Notes under the pieces: model-generated
The model's input: only the letters and a program-made list of their open reading frames with translations
What the model was told of the DNA's origin: nothing
The model's database searches: none
In this document: positions 1 through 6,138 of the stretch, piece after piece
Numbering within the stretch: position 1 is the first letter of the stretch
Layout of the letters: every line of letters begins with the position of its first letter
Made by a program: the position numbers and the translations under genes
NCBI GenBank assembly: GCA_025057695.1
Contig: JANWVB010000060.1
Span: forward strand, 1 to 6,197
Source: Patescibacteria group bacterium
Lineage (GTDB): Bacteria; Patescibacteriota; Microgenomatia; UBA8517
Length of the DNA stretch: 6,197 bases
Direction: 5' to 3'

Positions 1-58
1 ACTCAAGCAGTGTTTTTACAGTCATTTCGTTAGCAATTTTCACAGCTTTGTCTGACAT
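1..58 (-). CDS. N-terminal fragment of an unidentified protein, cut by the left edge
   Basis: On the - strand an ATG at 58 opens a frame that runs off the window after 19 codons, beginning MSDKAVKIANEMTVKTLLE. The same frame stays open upstream of that ATG to a TAA at 121-119, giving about 20 more protein-like residues (including NLRYAFLKALVG). The true start could therefore be a non-ATG codon such as the TTG at 91-89. An AAGG lies about 11 nt before the ATG, a slightly long spacing for a ribosome binding site. The helical, charged composition looks like real coding sequence, but I do not recognise a family. It is divergent from the cation channel gene at 327. With so few codons visible, chance openness cannot be excluded. 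Confidence 0.4.
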   Translation of the reverse strand, partial: MSDKAVKIANEMTVKTLLE

Positions 59-129
59 CCCAACCAGGGCCTTAAGAAAAGCATACCTCAAATTAAGGCT
101 GATAATGCCACTAAGTAATTAGTTTCTCG

Positions 130-156
130 AATATATCCTCAAGACAATTAAAACAA
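130..156 (-). promoter_or_regulatory. weak candidate promoter for the left-edge - strand gene
   Basis: Read on the - strand, TTGTTT (156-151) is followed after 15 nt by TATATT (135-130), a passable -35/-10 pair with a short spacer. It would place a transcript start about 60 nt before the ATG at 58. Such hexamers arise easily in AT-rich DNA, so this is only a candidate. Confidence 0.2.
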
Positions 157-157
157 G

Positions 158-178
158 TTCTTTTCTTCAATCAAAGAA
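158..178. repeat. short inverted repeat in the divergent intergenic region
   Basis: TTCTTT at 158-163 and AAAGAA at 173-178 form a 6-bp perfect inverted repeat with a 9-nt loop. It lies between the two divergent genes, so an operator is conceivable. The arms are low-complexity and the stem is weak. The rest of 59-326 is AT-rich and shows no other gene or RNA that I can support. Confidence 0.2.
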
Positions 179-261
179 TCAAAATTTGTCAATTACACTT
201 CTAATACAACGCTACAATATCTACTATCAAATAAAACTTGGTTAAAACTTAAACCTGTAAT

Positions 262-275
262 CTATAAAATATAAT
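262..275 (+). promoter_or_regulatory. candidate -10 region for the cation channel gene
   Basis: A perfect TATAAT hexamer lies at 270-275, overlapping an upstream CTATAAAA stretch at 262-269. No good -35 lies 16-18 nt before TATAAT. TTGGTT at 238-243 would suit the upstream CTATAA (18-nt spacer) better. Either choice would give a leader of roughly 40-50 nt before the ATG at 327. The position fits, but AT-rich DNA makes chance matches common. Confidence 0.35.
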
Positions 276-326
276 ATCCAAAAACAATCATAAAATAATC
301 ACATATAATTAAGTTACAAATTACTT

Positions 327-1247
327 ATGATCCAATATCTTTACCGTAGCATTAAAGATTCTAAACTTAAAACATTGTCAGGATTTCGTCCTGGTTGTTG
401 GGTCCATGTGCAACAACCATCTTCGACAGAACTTGATATTCTTGCTAATCAACTAAAACTCAACCGCAATCTCCTAACAGACGCTTGTGATCCTTTTGAA
501 GTCCCCCGTCTTGAGATAGAAAACGATGTTATTTATGCTTTTGGCCGAGGCGCAACATATGAAAATTACAACATCATAACATCGCCAGTACTAATTGTTA
601 TTGGCAAAGATTTCGTTCTTACCATTTGTAATACAAAAATTGAAATCATACAAACTCTCACCAAACCTAATAGTGATATCATTACAACCCAAAAAACTCG
701 CTTATTTGTTAAGCTCTATTCTGTAATAAATGAGTCCTACTATTCAATCATAACTGATCTTAACCGGCAGGTACGCAAAATCAGTATTAACCCGGGCAAA
801 ATCAAAGATGAAGATATTATCAAACTTGTAAAGTTCGAAGAAGCCCTTAACTTGTTCCTTGCTGATCTCAAGCCAACTAGCCAGTTTTTGAATCAAATCC
901 TTTCAGGTAAATATTTAAGTTTGTACGAAAACGATAAAAATTTAGTCGAAGATATTCTACTATCAACAGAGCAACTAATTAATCAATCTGAATTTAACCT
1001 AAAAACTATTACCAACATTCGCGAGGCTTATTTTACTATTGCAACCAATCAATTAAATCGCATCATAAAAATTTTCACTGTCTTTACTGTAATTCTTACA
1101 ATACCAATGATTATCAGCGGTTTATACGGCATGAATATTGCACTACCACTACAAGAACATCCTCAAGCTTTCGCTATTGTTGTCACTGCCACTTTCGGTA
1201 TCTGTCTTACATTGATTATTATATTTAGGAAGAAAGATTGGTTTTAA
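327..1247 (+). CDS. corA: CorA-family magnesium/divalent cation channel
   Basis: This is a membrane channel of the CorA (metal ion transporter, MIT) family, which takes up Mg2+ and often Co2+ or Ni2+ as a pentamer. At 306 residues it is near the usual family length. Residues 1 to about 150 form the N-terminal cytosolic part and about 155-245 are charged and helical, matching the long stalk helix. The first membrane helix is near 246-263, followed by the signature Y267-G268-M269-N270. A second helix spans about 281-300, ending in the short basic tail RKKDWF, typical of the family. The loop after GMN reads IALPLQEHPQAF rather than the MPEL-type loop of well-studied CorA proteins. The ATG at 327 is the first Met after an in-frame TAA at 306. 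No clear Shine-Dalgarno motif precedes it. A 221-nt gap separates it from the next + strand gene, so co-transcription is not evident. Mg2+ versus other metal specificity cannot be read from sequence. Confidence 0.93.
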   Translation: MIQYLYRSIKDSKLKTLSGFRPGCWVHVQQPSSTELDILANQLKLNRNLLTDACDPFEVPRLEIENDVIYAFGRGATYENYNIITSPVLIVIGKDFVLTICNTKIEIIQTLTKPNSDIITTQKTRLFVKLYSVINESYYSIITDLNRQVRKISINPGKIKDEDIIKLVKFEEALNLFLADLKPTSQFLNQILSGKYLSLYENDKNLVEDILLSTEQLINQSEFNLKTITNIREAYFTIATNQLNRIIKIFTVFTVILTIPMIISGLYGMNIALPLQEHPQAFAIVVTATFGICLTLIIIFRKKDWF

Positions 1248-1301
1248 CTAATTTATGTCAATTTTCTACAAATTAGGAATCCAAAAGTAAATATTTTTTT
1301 T
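1248..1301 (+). terminator. possible weak terminator after the cation channel gene
   Basis: Directly after the stop codon, CTAATTT (1248-1254) and AAATTAG (1270-1276) form a perfect 7-bp inverted repeat with a 15-nt loop. A run of eight T lies at 1294-1301. The T-run begins 18 nt after the stem and the stem is AT-rich, so this is not a canonical intrinsic terminator. Position is the main support. Confidence 0.3.
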
Positions 1302-1365
1302 GAAAATCTAATTTTTAAATGAATAACAAAGTATGTTTTTTGTTGTAGTTGAAAAGAATACTCGA

Positions 1366-1385
1366 CATCTAAAATTTATTAGATG
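1366..1385. repeat. perfect 7-bp inverted repeat upstream of the surface protein gene
   Basis: CATCTAA (1366-1372) and TTAGATG (1379-1385) are exact reverse complements separated by a 6-nt loop, about 85 nt before the ATG at 1469. No T-run follows on either strand, so it does not look like a terminator. It could be an operator or a hairpin in the 5' leader. Alternatively it is a chance palindrome in AT-rich DNA. Confidence 0.35.
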
Positions 1386-1468
1386 AAATAACTCAATTTA
1401 AAAAAATATAAAGATTTGTTGTAAAGTAATAATAGTCTTTTGTTAAATTAAGTTAATCTAAAAAAATT

Positions 1469-4400
1469 ATGCAAAAAAACAAAATTATAAAGTTAATTAG
1501 CATTTTGCTTATAACAGGATCGCTAGCCTTTTTCTCGCAATTAATTTTAAATCATCTCACAAAAGCTTCGCCGCCCGGCAATACACAATACAGGCGCATG
1601 ATTCATATAGATAACACTACCAACAATAACGCTCTCACAGATTACCAAGTCATGGTAACTATAGACACAGCTTCTTTAATCTCGCAAAGCAAAATGAAAT
1701 CAAACTGCGATGATATTAGATTTCTGGATTCCAACAACAGTACCAATTTAAACTACTGGATAGAAACTGGCAATTCTAATTCCTGTAATTCAACAAACAC
1801 AAGAATTTGGGTAAAAATTCCAAACATAAATGCCAATTCAAGAAAAACAATCTACATGTATTATGGCGATAATTCTTTAGCGGCAGGATCATCTGGAGAA
1901 GATACTTTCATATTCTTTGACGAGTTTAACAGTTTCAACGCAACAAAATGGTCATCAACAAATGGAACAAACGGCTACTCCATCTCAGGAGGAGCTATCA
2001 CCATAAATTCTGGAGCAGTTTATACAAATAGCACAATTGGCAATCAACCAGGTCAGATGGTTGAAGCTCAAATGCGATGGTTAAACACTGGTTTGCAATC
2101 AGGTCTTATGATAGCTAACCAACAAAACACGCATTCAGGGAATAGTTCGGGCGCGGCTCTTTCTTATATCCTAAGGGGGGCGCCTCCTAATTTTGACATT
2201 TATTTATACGGGCTAGCCGCAAGTGGAAGTAGTGGCAGTTATGACATCGCAGGTGCAGGAAATATACTCAACATCACCTTTAATCAAAACACTAAATACA
2301 TTGTTGGCACTAGTCTGGATTCAAGTAATTTGAGGTTTTTTATAAACAGATCAAATCCTCAAACATCAACTTACAGCACATGGAGTTCAAGCCAAAATTA
2401 TTATCTTTGGCTTGGTTATTTCATGGGAGGAAATTCAGGAACAACCGACATCTCTGACATAGAAGTTGATTGGGTTTTGGTAAGAAAATATACCTCTTCC
2501 GCGCCAAGTGTGAGTGTTGGTGCTGAAACAATATCAAACCCCAAATATTCGCTTCGTTTCTACGGGAATGGAGTCAATGCTCCAGATCTGGACAGAGTGA
2601 AAATTGCTCTTGACAATCCCGAAAGGCCTGTGGATGTGGCGCAAAATTTCACATTGGAATTTTGGATGAAAGCAAGCAGTAGCAACAACCAAAGTCCTAC
2701 TTGCTCAGGCGGCGCAAACACAAATTGGATAAATGGAAACATAATCTTTGACAGAGATATTTACGGAAATGGAGATTATGGAGACTGGGGAATATCTCTT
2801 TATGGTGGAGTAATTTCGTTTGGAGTTTCTGTCGGATCAAATGACAGAACCATTTGCGGCGCAACCAATGTGGCAAACAACCAATGGCATCATATTGCAG
2901 TAACAAGAAATTCCTCTACAGGAGAAATGCGAATATTCGTTAACGGCAACCAAGATGCTATAGGAACTGGGCCAACAGGAAATATAAGTTACAGAAACAA
3001 CAGAACCACAAGTTATCCAAACAGCGATCCTTACTTGGTAATTGGCGCAGAAAAACACGACGCCGGTTCAAGTTATCCTTCCTATAATGGGTATGTAGAC
3101 GAAGTTCGTATATCAAATATTGTAAGATACACATCAAACTTTACTCCACCTAGTCATCCTTTTGCGCCTGATAGTAACACGCTTGCTCTGTACCATTTTG
3201 ATGAAGGTCAAGGCACAACAGCTCATGATACTTCTGGCGCGCAAACTGGGCCAAGTGATGGGATTTTAAATGTTGGAGGCAACCCTACCGGACCAATCTG
3301 GTCTACTGATCAACCTTTTGCCGAAACAACACCAACAAATACTCCCACACCAACTCCCACTCCAACAGCAACACCCACGCCAACTCCAACTCCTACACCT
3401 TACCCTAACAATTACTATCATGTCCTTTTGTCAGGACAAAGTTTAGCAACAGGTTATGACGGCGCTCCACCTCTTAGTACTAGTCAACCCTACAACAACG
3501 TAAAATTAAACCAATCCCAAAACGCCTTTGTGCCACTTATAGAAAACGAAGATGTAAATGACAACTTGCCAAATACGCCAGTAGAAACACCGGCAAGCGC
3601 GCTCGGTAACACAATTACCGCCTTAACTGGAGGAACAAGAAGAATGGTTGTGACAAGAAACGCAATACCGGGAGCTACTTACGCGCAATTAAAGAAAAAT
3701 GGCACTACAAGCGCTTATGCTGATGGACTTACTCAAATCACAAACGCAAAATCTATCGCAAATGGTTTAGGTTATGGATTAATTGTCCCAGCTGTTGCTT
3801 TGATACATGGACCAGCAAATTTTGCGGACGGACTTGCCTACCAATCCATGCTTAATGAATGGCAGTCTGATTACAACACCGATATAAAACAAATCACAGG
3901 ACAAACCGGCAATATACCAATGTTTATAGACCAAAGTAGCAATTTCACAGCTTACAATTACTCAAGCTCAGATCTAGTCCAAGCCCAATATCTAGCCGCA
4001 AAACAAAACCCAAACATATATATGATTGGACCTAGATACCATTTTACCTACGCAAGCGATAATATTCATATTCCAAATACTGGTTACAGATGGCTTGGAG
4101 AATATTATGGCAAAGCAATTAGCAGAGTTCTAAACGGACAAACAATCACAGCATTAACACCTGCAGAAGTAGTTAGAAGAAATAATGTAATCACAACGCG
4201 GTTTAATGTCCCCCATCCCCCACTTGTATTTGACACTACAAATGTTCTGCCACGAGCTAACTATGGATTTGAATACACAGACAATGGCACTCCACCTTCA
4301 ATTAGTTCCATTCAATTACTTGGGAACGATTCAGTAAGAATCACACTCTCAAGCACACCCACTGGTTCAAATCAAAGACTACGATACGCTTTTACCGGCA

Positions 4401-5962
4401 CAGCAGGAGCAAGGCCTGGGGCTGATTCCACAGGATCAGCAAGAGGAAATCTAAGAGATAGCGACAACACTATATCGCTTTATGGCAATAATCTTTATAA
4501 CTGGTCGGTGCACTTTGAAGAATCAATTACCCTTGATGAAACAGCTCCAAATTTTGTCACAAATCCGGTATTCTCCCCCAATACTTCCGGATTCACCGCC
4601 ACATGGACAACAAACGAACCATCATCAAGCCAGATACTTTATGGTTTAACAAATACCAATCAAAGCAATACTGAAACAAATATCTCTCCACGAGTAACAA
4701 ATCATACTTCATCAGTATCATCTCTTCTCCCATGCGCCACATACACATTAAGAGCAAGGTCGGAAGATTTGGCAGGAAACTCGGCATTAGGACAAGAAAC
4801 ACAATCAACAACCACAGGCTGTTTGGGAAATTCTTTAGTAGAAAACTACACCACAGCAATCGCTCCAACTAATTCTAATACTAATCTTGAACTAAAACAA
4901 AACAATTTGGGTATTCAAATATCAATCCCTGCTAACTACAATTTGACACAAGCTCAATTCCAAATCCATAAACTAAATAAGAACTCAGTTATAAACGCAA
5001 CCGGATCACCAACGGAAAAAAGTCCACTTAACTACTTTTACGATCTAAAAGCATTAACAAGTGAAAGCACAGAAATAACAAATTTCAGCTCTAACATAAA
5101 TGTTACAATAACATATCAAGACGGCGATCTTGGCAATATAGAAAGTGAAAGTTCTCTTTCTATTTATAGGTGGACGGGTAGCGCTTGGAGCAATTTACAA
5201 AATTGCAATGTTAATCAACAAACAAACACAGTCATTTGCAGTACCAACCAGTTTTCTGTGTTTGGACTTTTTGGCAAAACAAAAAACGAATCCTCACAAC
5301 AATCAAACTCAAGTCAAACAGTATCATCATCAAACTCCGCCACAATTTGCACAAGTGAAAGACCATCAGGCAACCCAGTTTGGCTTTTTGGCGCCTTGCA
5401 ATCAGGCAGAAATTCACTGCTTTTGCACTTTGTTCCCAACAGCAAACCTTTCAATAAAATGGCCTTGGTGTACGGCACGGAACCAAACAAGTACACATTT
5501 GGAGCCCATTTCAATGCAAATGAATCAACTTATACATTTAATGTAGGTAATCTAAACCCACGATTAAATTACTATTTCAGATTGCTACCTATAAATAACT
5601 GCATGCCCGGAGAGTGGTCCAATGAATTGAGAGCAAGATTAACTCAAAACTTTGCGACAACCAAACCAGATCAAGTTTCTGAATCTTCTTCCAGAAACGA
5701 TTCCTTCCCACAATACTCAAAAGATACTGATAAATCAAAGTCCAATCCTTCTTCCAGTAGGTTCACAGATACAAAAGATGATAAAAACATAACAACAGTT
5801 ACACCAACCACAAAAATTCACAGTTTAAATGAGAATAATCAACTTTCCCAAGAAAAGAAAGACTTTCAAAACAGAAATTACATAATAGCAATAGGAGTAG
5901 TATTGTTAGCTTTCATTATAGGTTTGATCTGGGCAATTAAAACATTCTTATCAAAAAAATAA
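1469..5962 (+). CDS. large modular surface protein: DUF2341, two LamG-like domains, SGNH esterase-like domain, fibronectin-like domains, C-terminal membrane anchor
   Basis: This 1497-residue exported protein probably acts outside the cell while tethered to the membrane. Residues 9-27 are a hydrophobic signal or anchor after a Lys-rich start. Then come DUF2341 (about 41-135), a LamG-like jelly roll (145-352), a second LamG domain (360-610), a Pro/Thr linker (620-644), an SGNH/GDSL esterase-like region (648-1021), a fibronectin III domain (1023-1118), a beta domain (about 1122-1269), a second fibronectin-like domain (1294-1393), a hydrophilic Ser/Thr/Asn stalk and a membrane helix (1471-1490) with a basic end. 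Ten cysteines occur as one pair in each of five domains, suggesting disulfides. The ATG at 1469 follows an in-frame TAA at 1454, so no longer start exists, and there is no clear Shine-Dalgarno. The likely role is glycan binding plus deacylation at the cell surface. The architecture is seen in the sequence; the substrate and any role in host contact are inferred. The frame is intact throughout. Confidence 0.9.
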   Translation: MQKNKIIKLISILLITGSLAFFSQLILNHLTKASPPGNTQYRRMIHIDNTTNNNALTDYQVMVTIDTASLISQSKMKSNCDDIRFLDSNNSTNLNYWIETGNSNSCNSTNTRIWVKIPNINANSRKTIYMYYGDNSLAAGSSGEDTFIFFDEFNSFNATKWSSTNGTNGYSISGGAITINSGAVYTNSTIGNQPGQMVEAQMRWLNTGLQSGLMIANQQNTHSGNSSGAALSYILRGAPPNFDIYLYGLAASGSSGSYDIAGAGNILNITFNQNTKYIVGTSLDSSNLRFFINRSNPQTSTYSTWSSSQNYYLWLGYFMGGNSGTTDISDIEVDWVLVRKYTSSAPSVSVGAETISNPKYSLRFYGNGVNAPDLDRVKIALDNPERPVDVAQNFTLEFWMKASSSNNQSPTCSGGANTNWINGNIIFDRDIYGNGDYGDWGISLYGGVISFGVSVGSNDRTICGATNVANNQWHHIAVTRNSSTGEMRIFVNGNQDAIGTGPTGNISYRNNRTTSYPNSDPYLVIGAEKHDAGSSYPSYNGYVDEVRISNIVRYTSNFTPPSHPFAPDSNTLALYHFDEGQGTTAHDTSGAQTGPSDGILNVGGNPTGPIWSTDQPFAETTPTNTPTPTPTPTATPTPTPTPTPYPNNYYHVLLSGQSLATGYDGAPPLSTSQPYNNVKLNQSQNAFVPLIENEDVNDNLPNTPVETPASALGNTITALTGGTRRMVVTRNAIPGATYAQLKKNGTTSAYADGLTQITNAKSIANGLGYGLIVPAVALIHGPANFADGLAYQSMLNEWQSDYNTDIKQITGQTGNIPMFIDQSSNFTAYNYSSSDLVQAQYLAAKQNPNIYMIGPRYHFTYASDNIHIPNTGYRWLGEYYGKAISRVLNGQTITALTPAEVVRRNNVITTRFNVPHPPLVFDTTNVLPRANYGFEYTDNGTPPSISSIQLLGNDSVRITLSSTPTGSNQRLRYAFTGTAGARPGADSTGSARGNLRDSDNTISLYGNNLYNWSVHFEESITLDETAPNFVTNPVFSPNTSGFTATWTTNEPSSSQILYGLTNTNQSNTETNISPRVTNHTSSVSSLLPCATYTLRARSEDLAGNSALGQETQSTTTGCLGNSLVENYTTAIAPTNSNTNLELKQNNLGIQISIPANYNLTQAQFQIHKLNKNSVINATGSPTEKSPLNYFYDLKALTSESTEITNFSSNINVTITYQDGDLGNIESESSLSIYRWTGSAWSNLQNCNVNQQTNTVICSTNQFSVFGLFGKTKNESSQQSNSSQTVSSSNSATICTSERPSGNPVWLFGALQSGRNSLLLHFVPNSKPFNKMALVYGTEPNKYTFGAHFNANESTYTFNVGNLNPRLNYYFRLLPINNCMPGEWSNELRARLTQNFATTKPDQVSESSSRNDSFPQYSKDTDKSKSNPSSSRFTDTKDDKNITTVTPTTKIHSLNENNQLSQEKKDFQNRNYIIAIGVVLLAFIIGLIWAIKTFLSKK
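1589..2524 (+). other. domain region: DUF2341 followed by LamG-like jelly roll
   Basis: Residues 41-352 of the surface protein. It opens with YRRMIHIDN and a hydrophobic beta pattern, passes CDDIRFLDS (C80) and WIETGN, and reaches IYMYYGDNS (Y131-Y132-G133), the usual end of DUF2341. A concanavalin-like domain begins at FFDEFNSFNATKW (149-161) and closes with VDWVLVRKY (333-341) then VSVGAE. That pairing and closing motif are characteristic of DUF2341-LamG surface proteins. C80 and C106 could form a disulfide. Carbohydrate binding is the usual inferred role; no ligand can be named. Confidence 0.8.
2546..3298 (+). other. domain region: second LamG (concanavalin A-like) domain
   Basis: Residues 360-610 of the surface protein. 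Typical LamG landmarks appear in order: LRFYGNG (362-368), FTLEFWMKAS (394-403), QWHHIAVTRN (472-481), MRIFVNGN, YVDEVRISN (542-550) and LALYHFDEG (572-580). C412 and C463 are its only cysteines. The domain likely binds glycan or calcium-dependent ligands outside the cell, as relatives do. Confidence 0.85.
3326..3400 (+). repeat. Pro/Thr dipeptide linker coding repeat
   Basis: These 25 codons (residues 620-644) encode an almost pure Thr-Pro alternation, broken only by one Asn and one Ala. It separates the LamG block from the esterase-like block and is the kind of extended, protease-resistant spacer common in Microgenomates surface proteins. Codons vary (ACA, ACT, ACG with CCA, CCC, CCT), so selection on the peptide is likelier than recent slippage. 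Confidence 0.9.
3404..4531 (+). other. domain region: SGNH/GDSL (sialate O-acetylesterase-like) hydrolase with C-terminal beta module
   Basis: Residues 646-1021 of the surface protein. The block-I motif YHVLLSGQS places the candidate nucleophile at S658. An oxyanion-type Gly appears in NAIPGATYAQL (G735). ALIHGPANFADG (778-788) sits where relatives have HGE or QGES. ASDNIHIPNTGYRWLGEYYG supplies the DxxH pair D864 and H867. After the fold, VPHPPLVFDTTNV, YGFEYTDNG, LRYAFTG and RGNLRDSD (992-999) form a beta module that I recall following the catalytic domain in related hydrolases. The Ser/Asp/His set suggests activity, probably removal of acetyl or other acyl groups from glycans. The HGPAN variant makes the detailed mechanism uncertain. 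Confidence 0.75.
4535..5647 (+). other. domain region: two fibronectin III-like domains flanking a beta domain
   Basis: Residues 1023-1393 of the surface protein. The first fibronectin domain runs from DETAPNF through FTATWTTNEPSSSQILYG to YTLRARSEDLAGN, with C1089 and C1118. A beta domain (about 1122-1269) contains ITYQDGDLGNIESESSLSI, YRWTGSAW (W1235) and FSVFGLFG, a pattern recurring near the C-termini of bacterial exoproteins, with C1246 and C1257. A short Ser/Gln/Asn spacer (about 1274-1292) follows. The last fibronectin-like domain has LVYGTEPNKYTFG, LNPRLNYYFRLLP and the NNCMPGEWSNE end (C1294, C1378, W1383), closely resembling a domain that precedes the C-terminal helix in many Microgenomates proteins. 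Confidence 0.7.
5648..5959 (+). other. stalk and C-terminal membrane anchor of the surface protein
   Basis: Residues 1394-1497. About 75 residues rich in Ser, Thr, Asn, Lys and Asp, with no predicted fold, lead to a hydrophobic helix from Y1471 to I1490 and the short basic tail KTFLSKK. There is no LPXTG sorting signal. The topology fits a protein held in the membrane by its C-terminus with the domains outside. Confidence 0.85.
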
Positions 5963-6030
5963 ATATTGTACCAACAAAAAAATTTGTAAAGTTTGTGCAA
6001 TTACCTAAAATTAGATTCTGATCATTACAA

Positions 6031-6044
6031 TGTAAATGCTTACA
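6031..6044. repeat. small inverted repeat in the convergent intergenic region
   Basis: TGTAA (6031-6035) and TTACA (6040-6044) can pair around a 4-nt loop, between the stop of the surface protein gene and the end of the opposite-strand gene. No T-run follows, so it is not a convincing terminator. An extra TTACA at 6025-6029 precedes it. The rest of 5963-6128 shows no gene. Confidence 0.2.
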
Positions 6045-6102
6045 ATAAGATTTCTAACAAGCTTATCAAAAAAATTATCTTCAAGTCTCAATAGAAATTA
6101 TG

Positions 6103-6138
6103 TTTAATTCCTATTTAAACTTTAATTTCTATTTAAAC
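6103..6138. repeat. 18-bp tandem duplication at the end of the right-edge gene
   Basis: TTTAATTCCTATTTAAAC (6103-6120) is followed immediately by TTTAATTTCTATTTAAAC (6121-6138), 17 of 18 bases identical. On the - strand the unit carries TTT AAA TAG, so the stop of the right-edge gene (6131-6129) is repeated six codons later in the same frame. A slippage or duplication event is the simplest origin. Confidence 0.8.

Noticed and set aside
2560..3058. Three overlapping - strand open frames of 60-73 codons opposite the second LamG domain
   Set aside because: They are antisense shadows of a well-supported coding region, overlap one another and show no family features.
3326..3400. Possible DNA microsatellite or CRISPR-like repeat
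   Set aside because: The short CCA/ACT-type periodicity encodes a Pro/Thr peptide linker with varied codons; there are no spacers or palindromic repeat units.
4593..4868. 91-codon - strand open frame rich in Leu and Met
   Set aside because: It lies antisense to the first fibronectin domain. The hydrophobic composition follows from complementing Asn/Thr/Ser-rich codons, so it is not evidence of a membrane protein.
5145..5546. 133-codon + strand open frame inside the surface protein gene
   Set aside because: It overlaps the large gene in another frame. Its translation is rich in His, Gln and Thr with no domain pattern, while the main frame encodes recognisable beta and fibronectin-like domains there.
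5648..5959. Sortase-type cell wall sorting signal at the C-terminus
   Set aside because: There is a hydrophobic helix and basic tail but no LPXTG-like motif before it, so a plain membrane anchor is the simpler reading.
5974..5987. ACAAA/TTTGT inverted repeat with an A-run just after the surface protein gene, as a bidirectional terminator
   Set aside because: The stem is only 5 bp and mostly A-T, the loop merges with the A-run, and the T-run is too short on the + strand.
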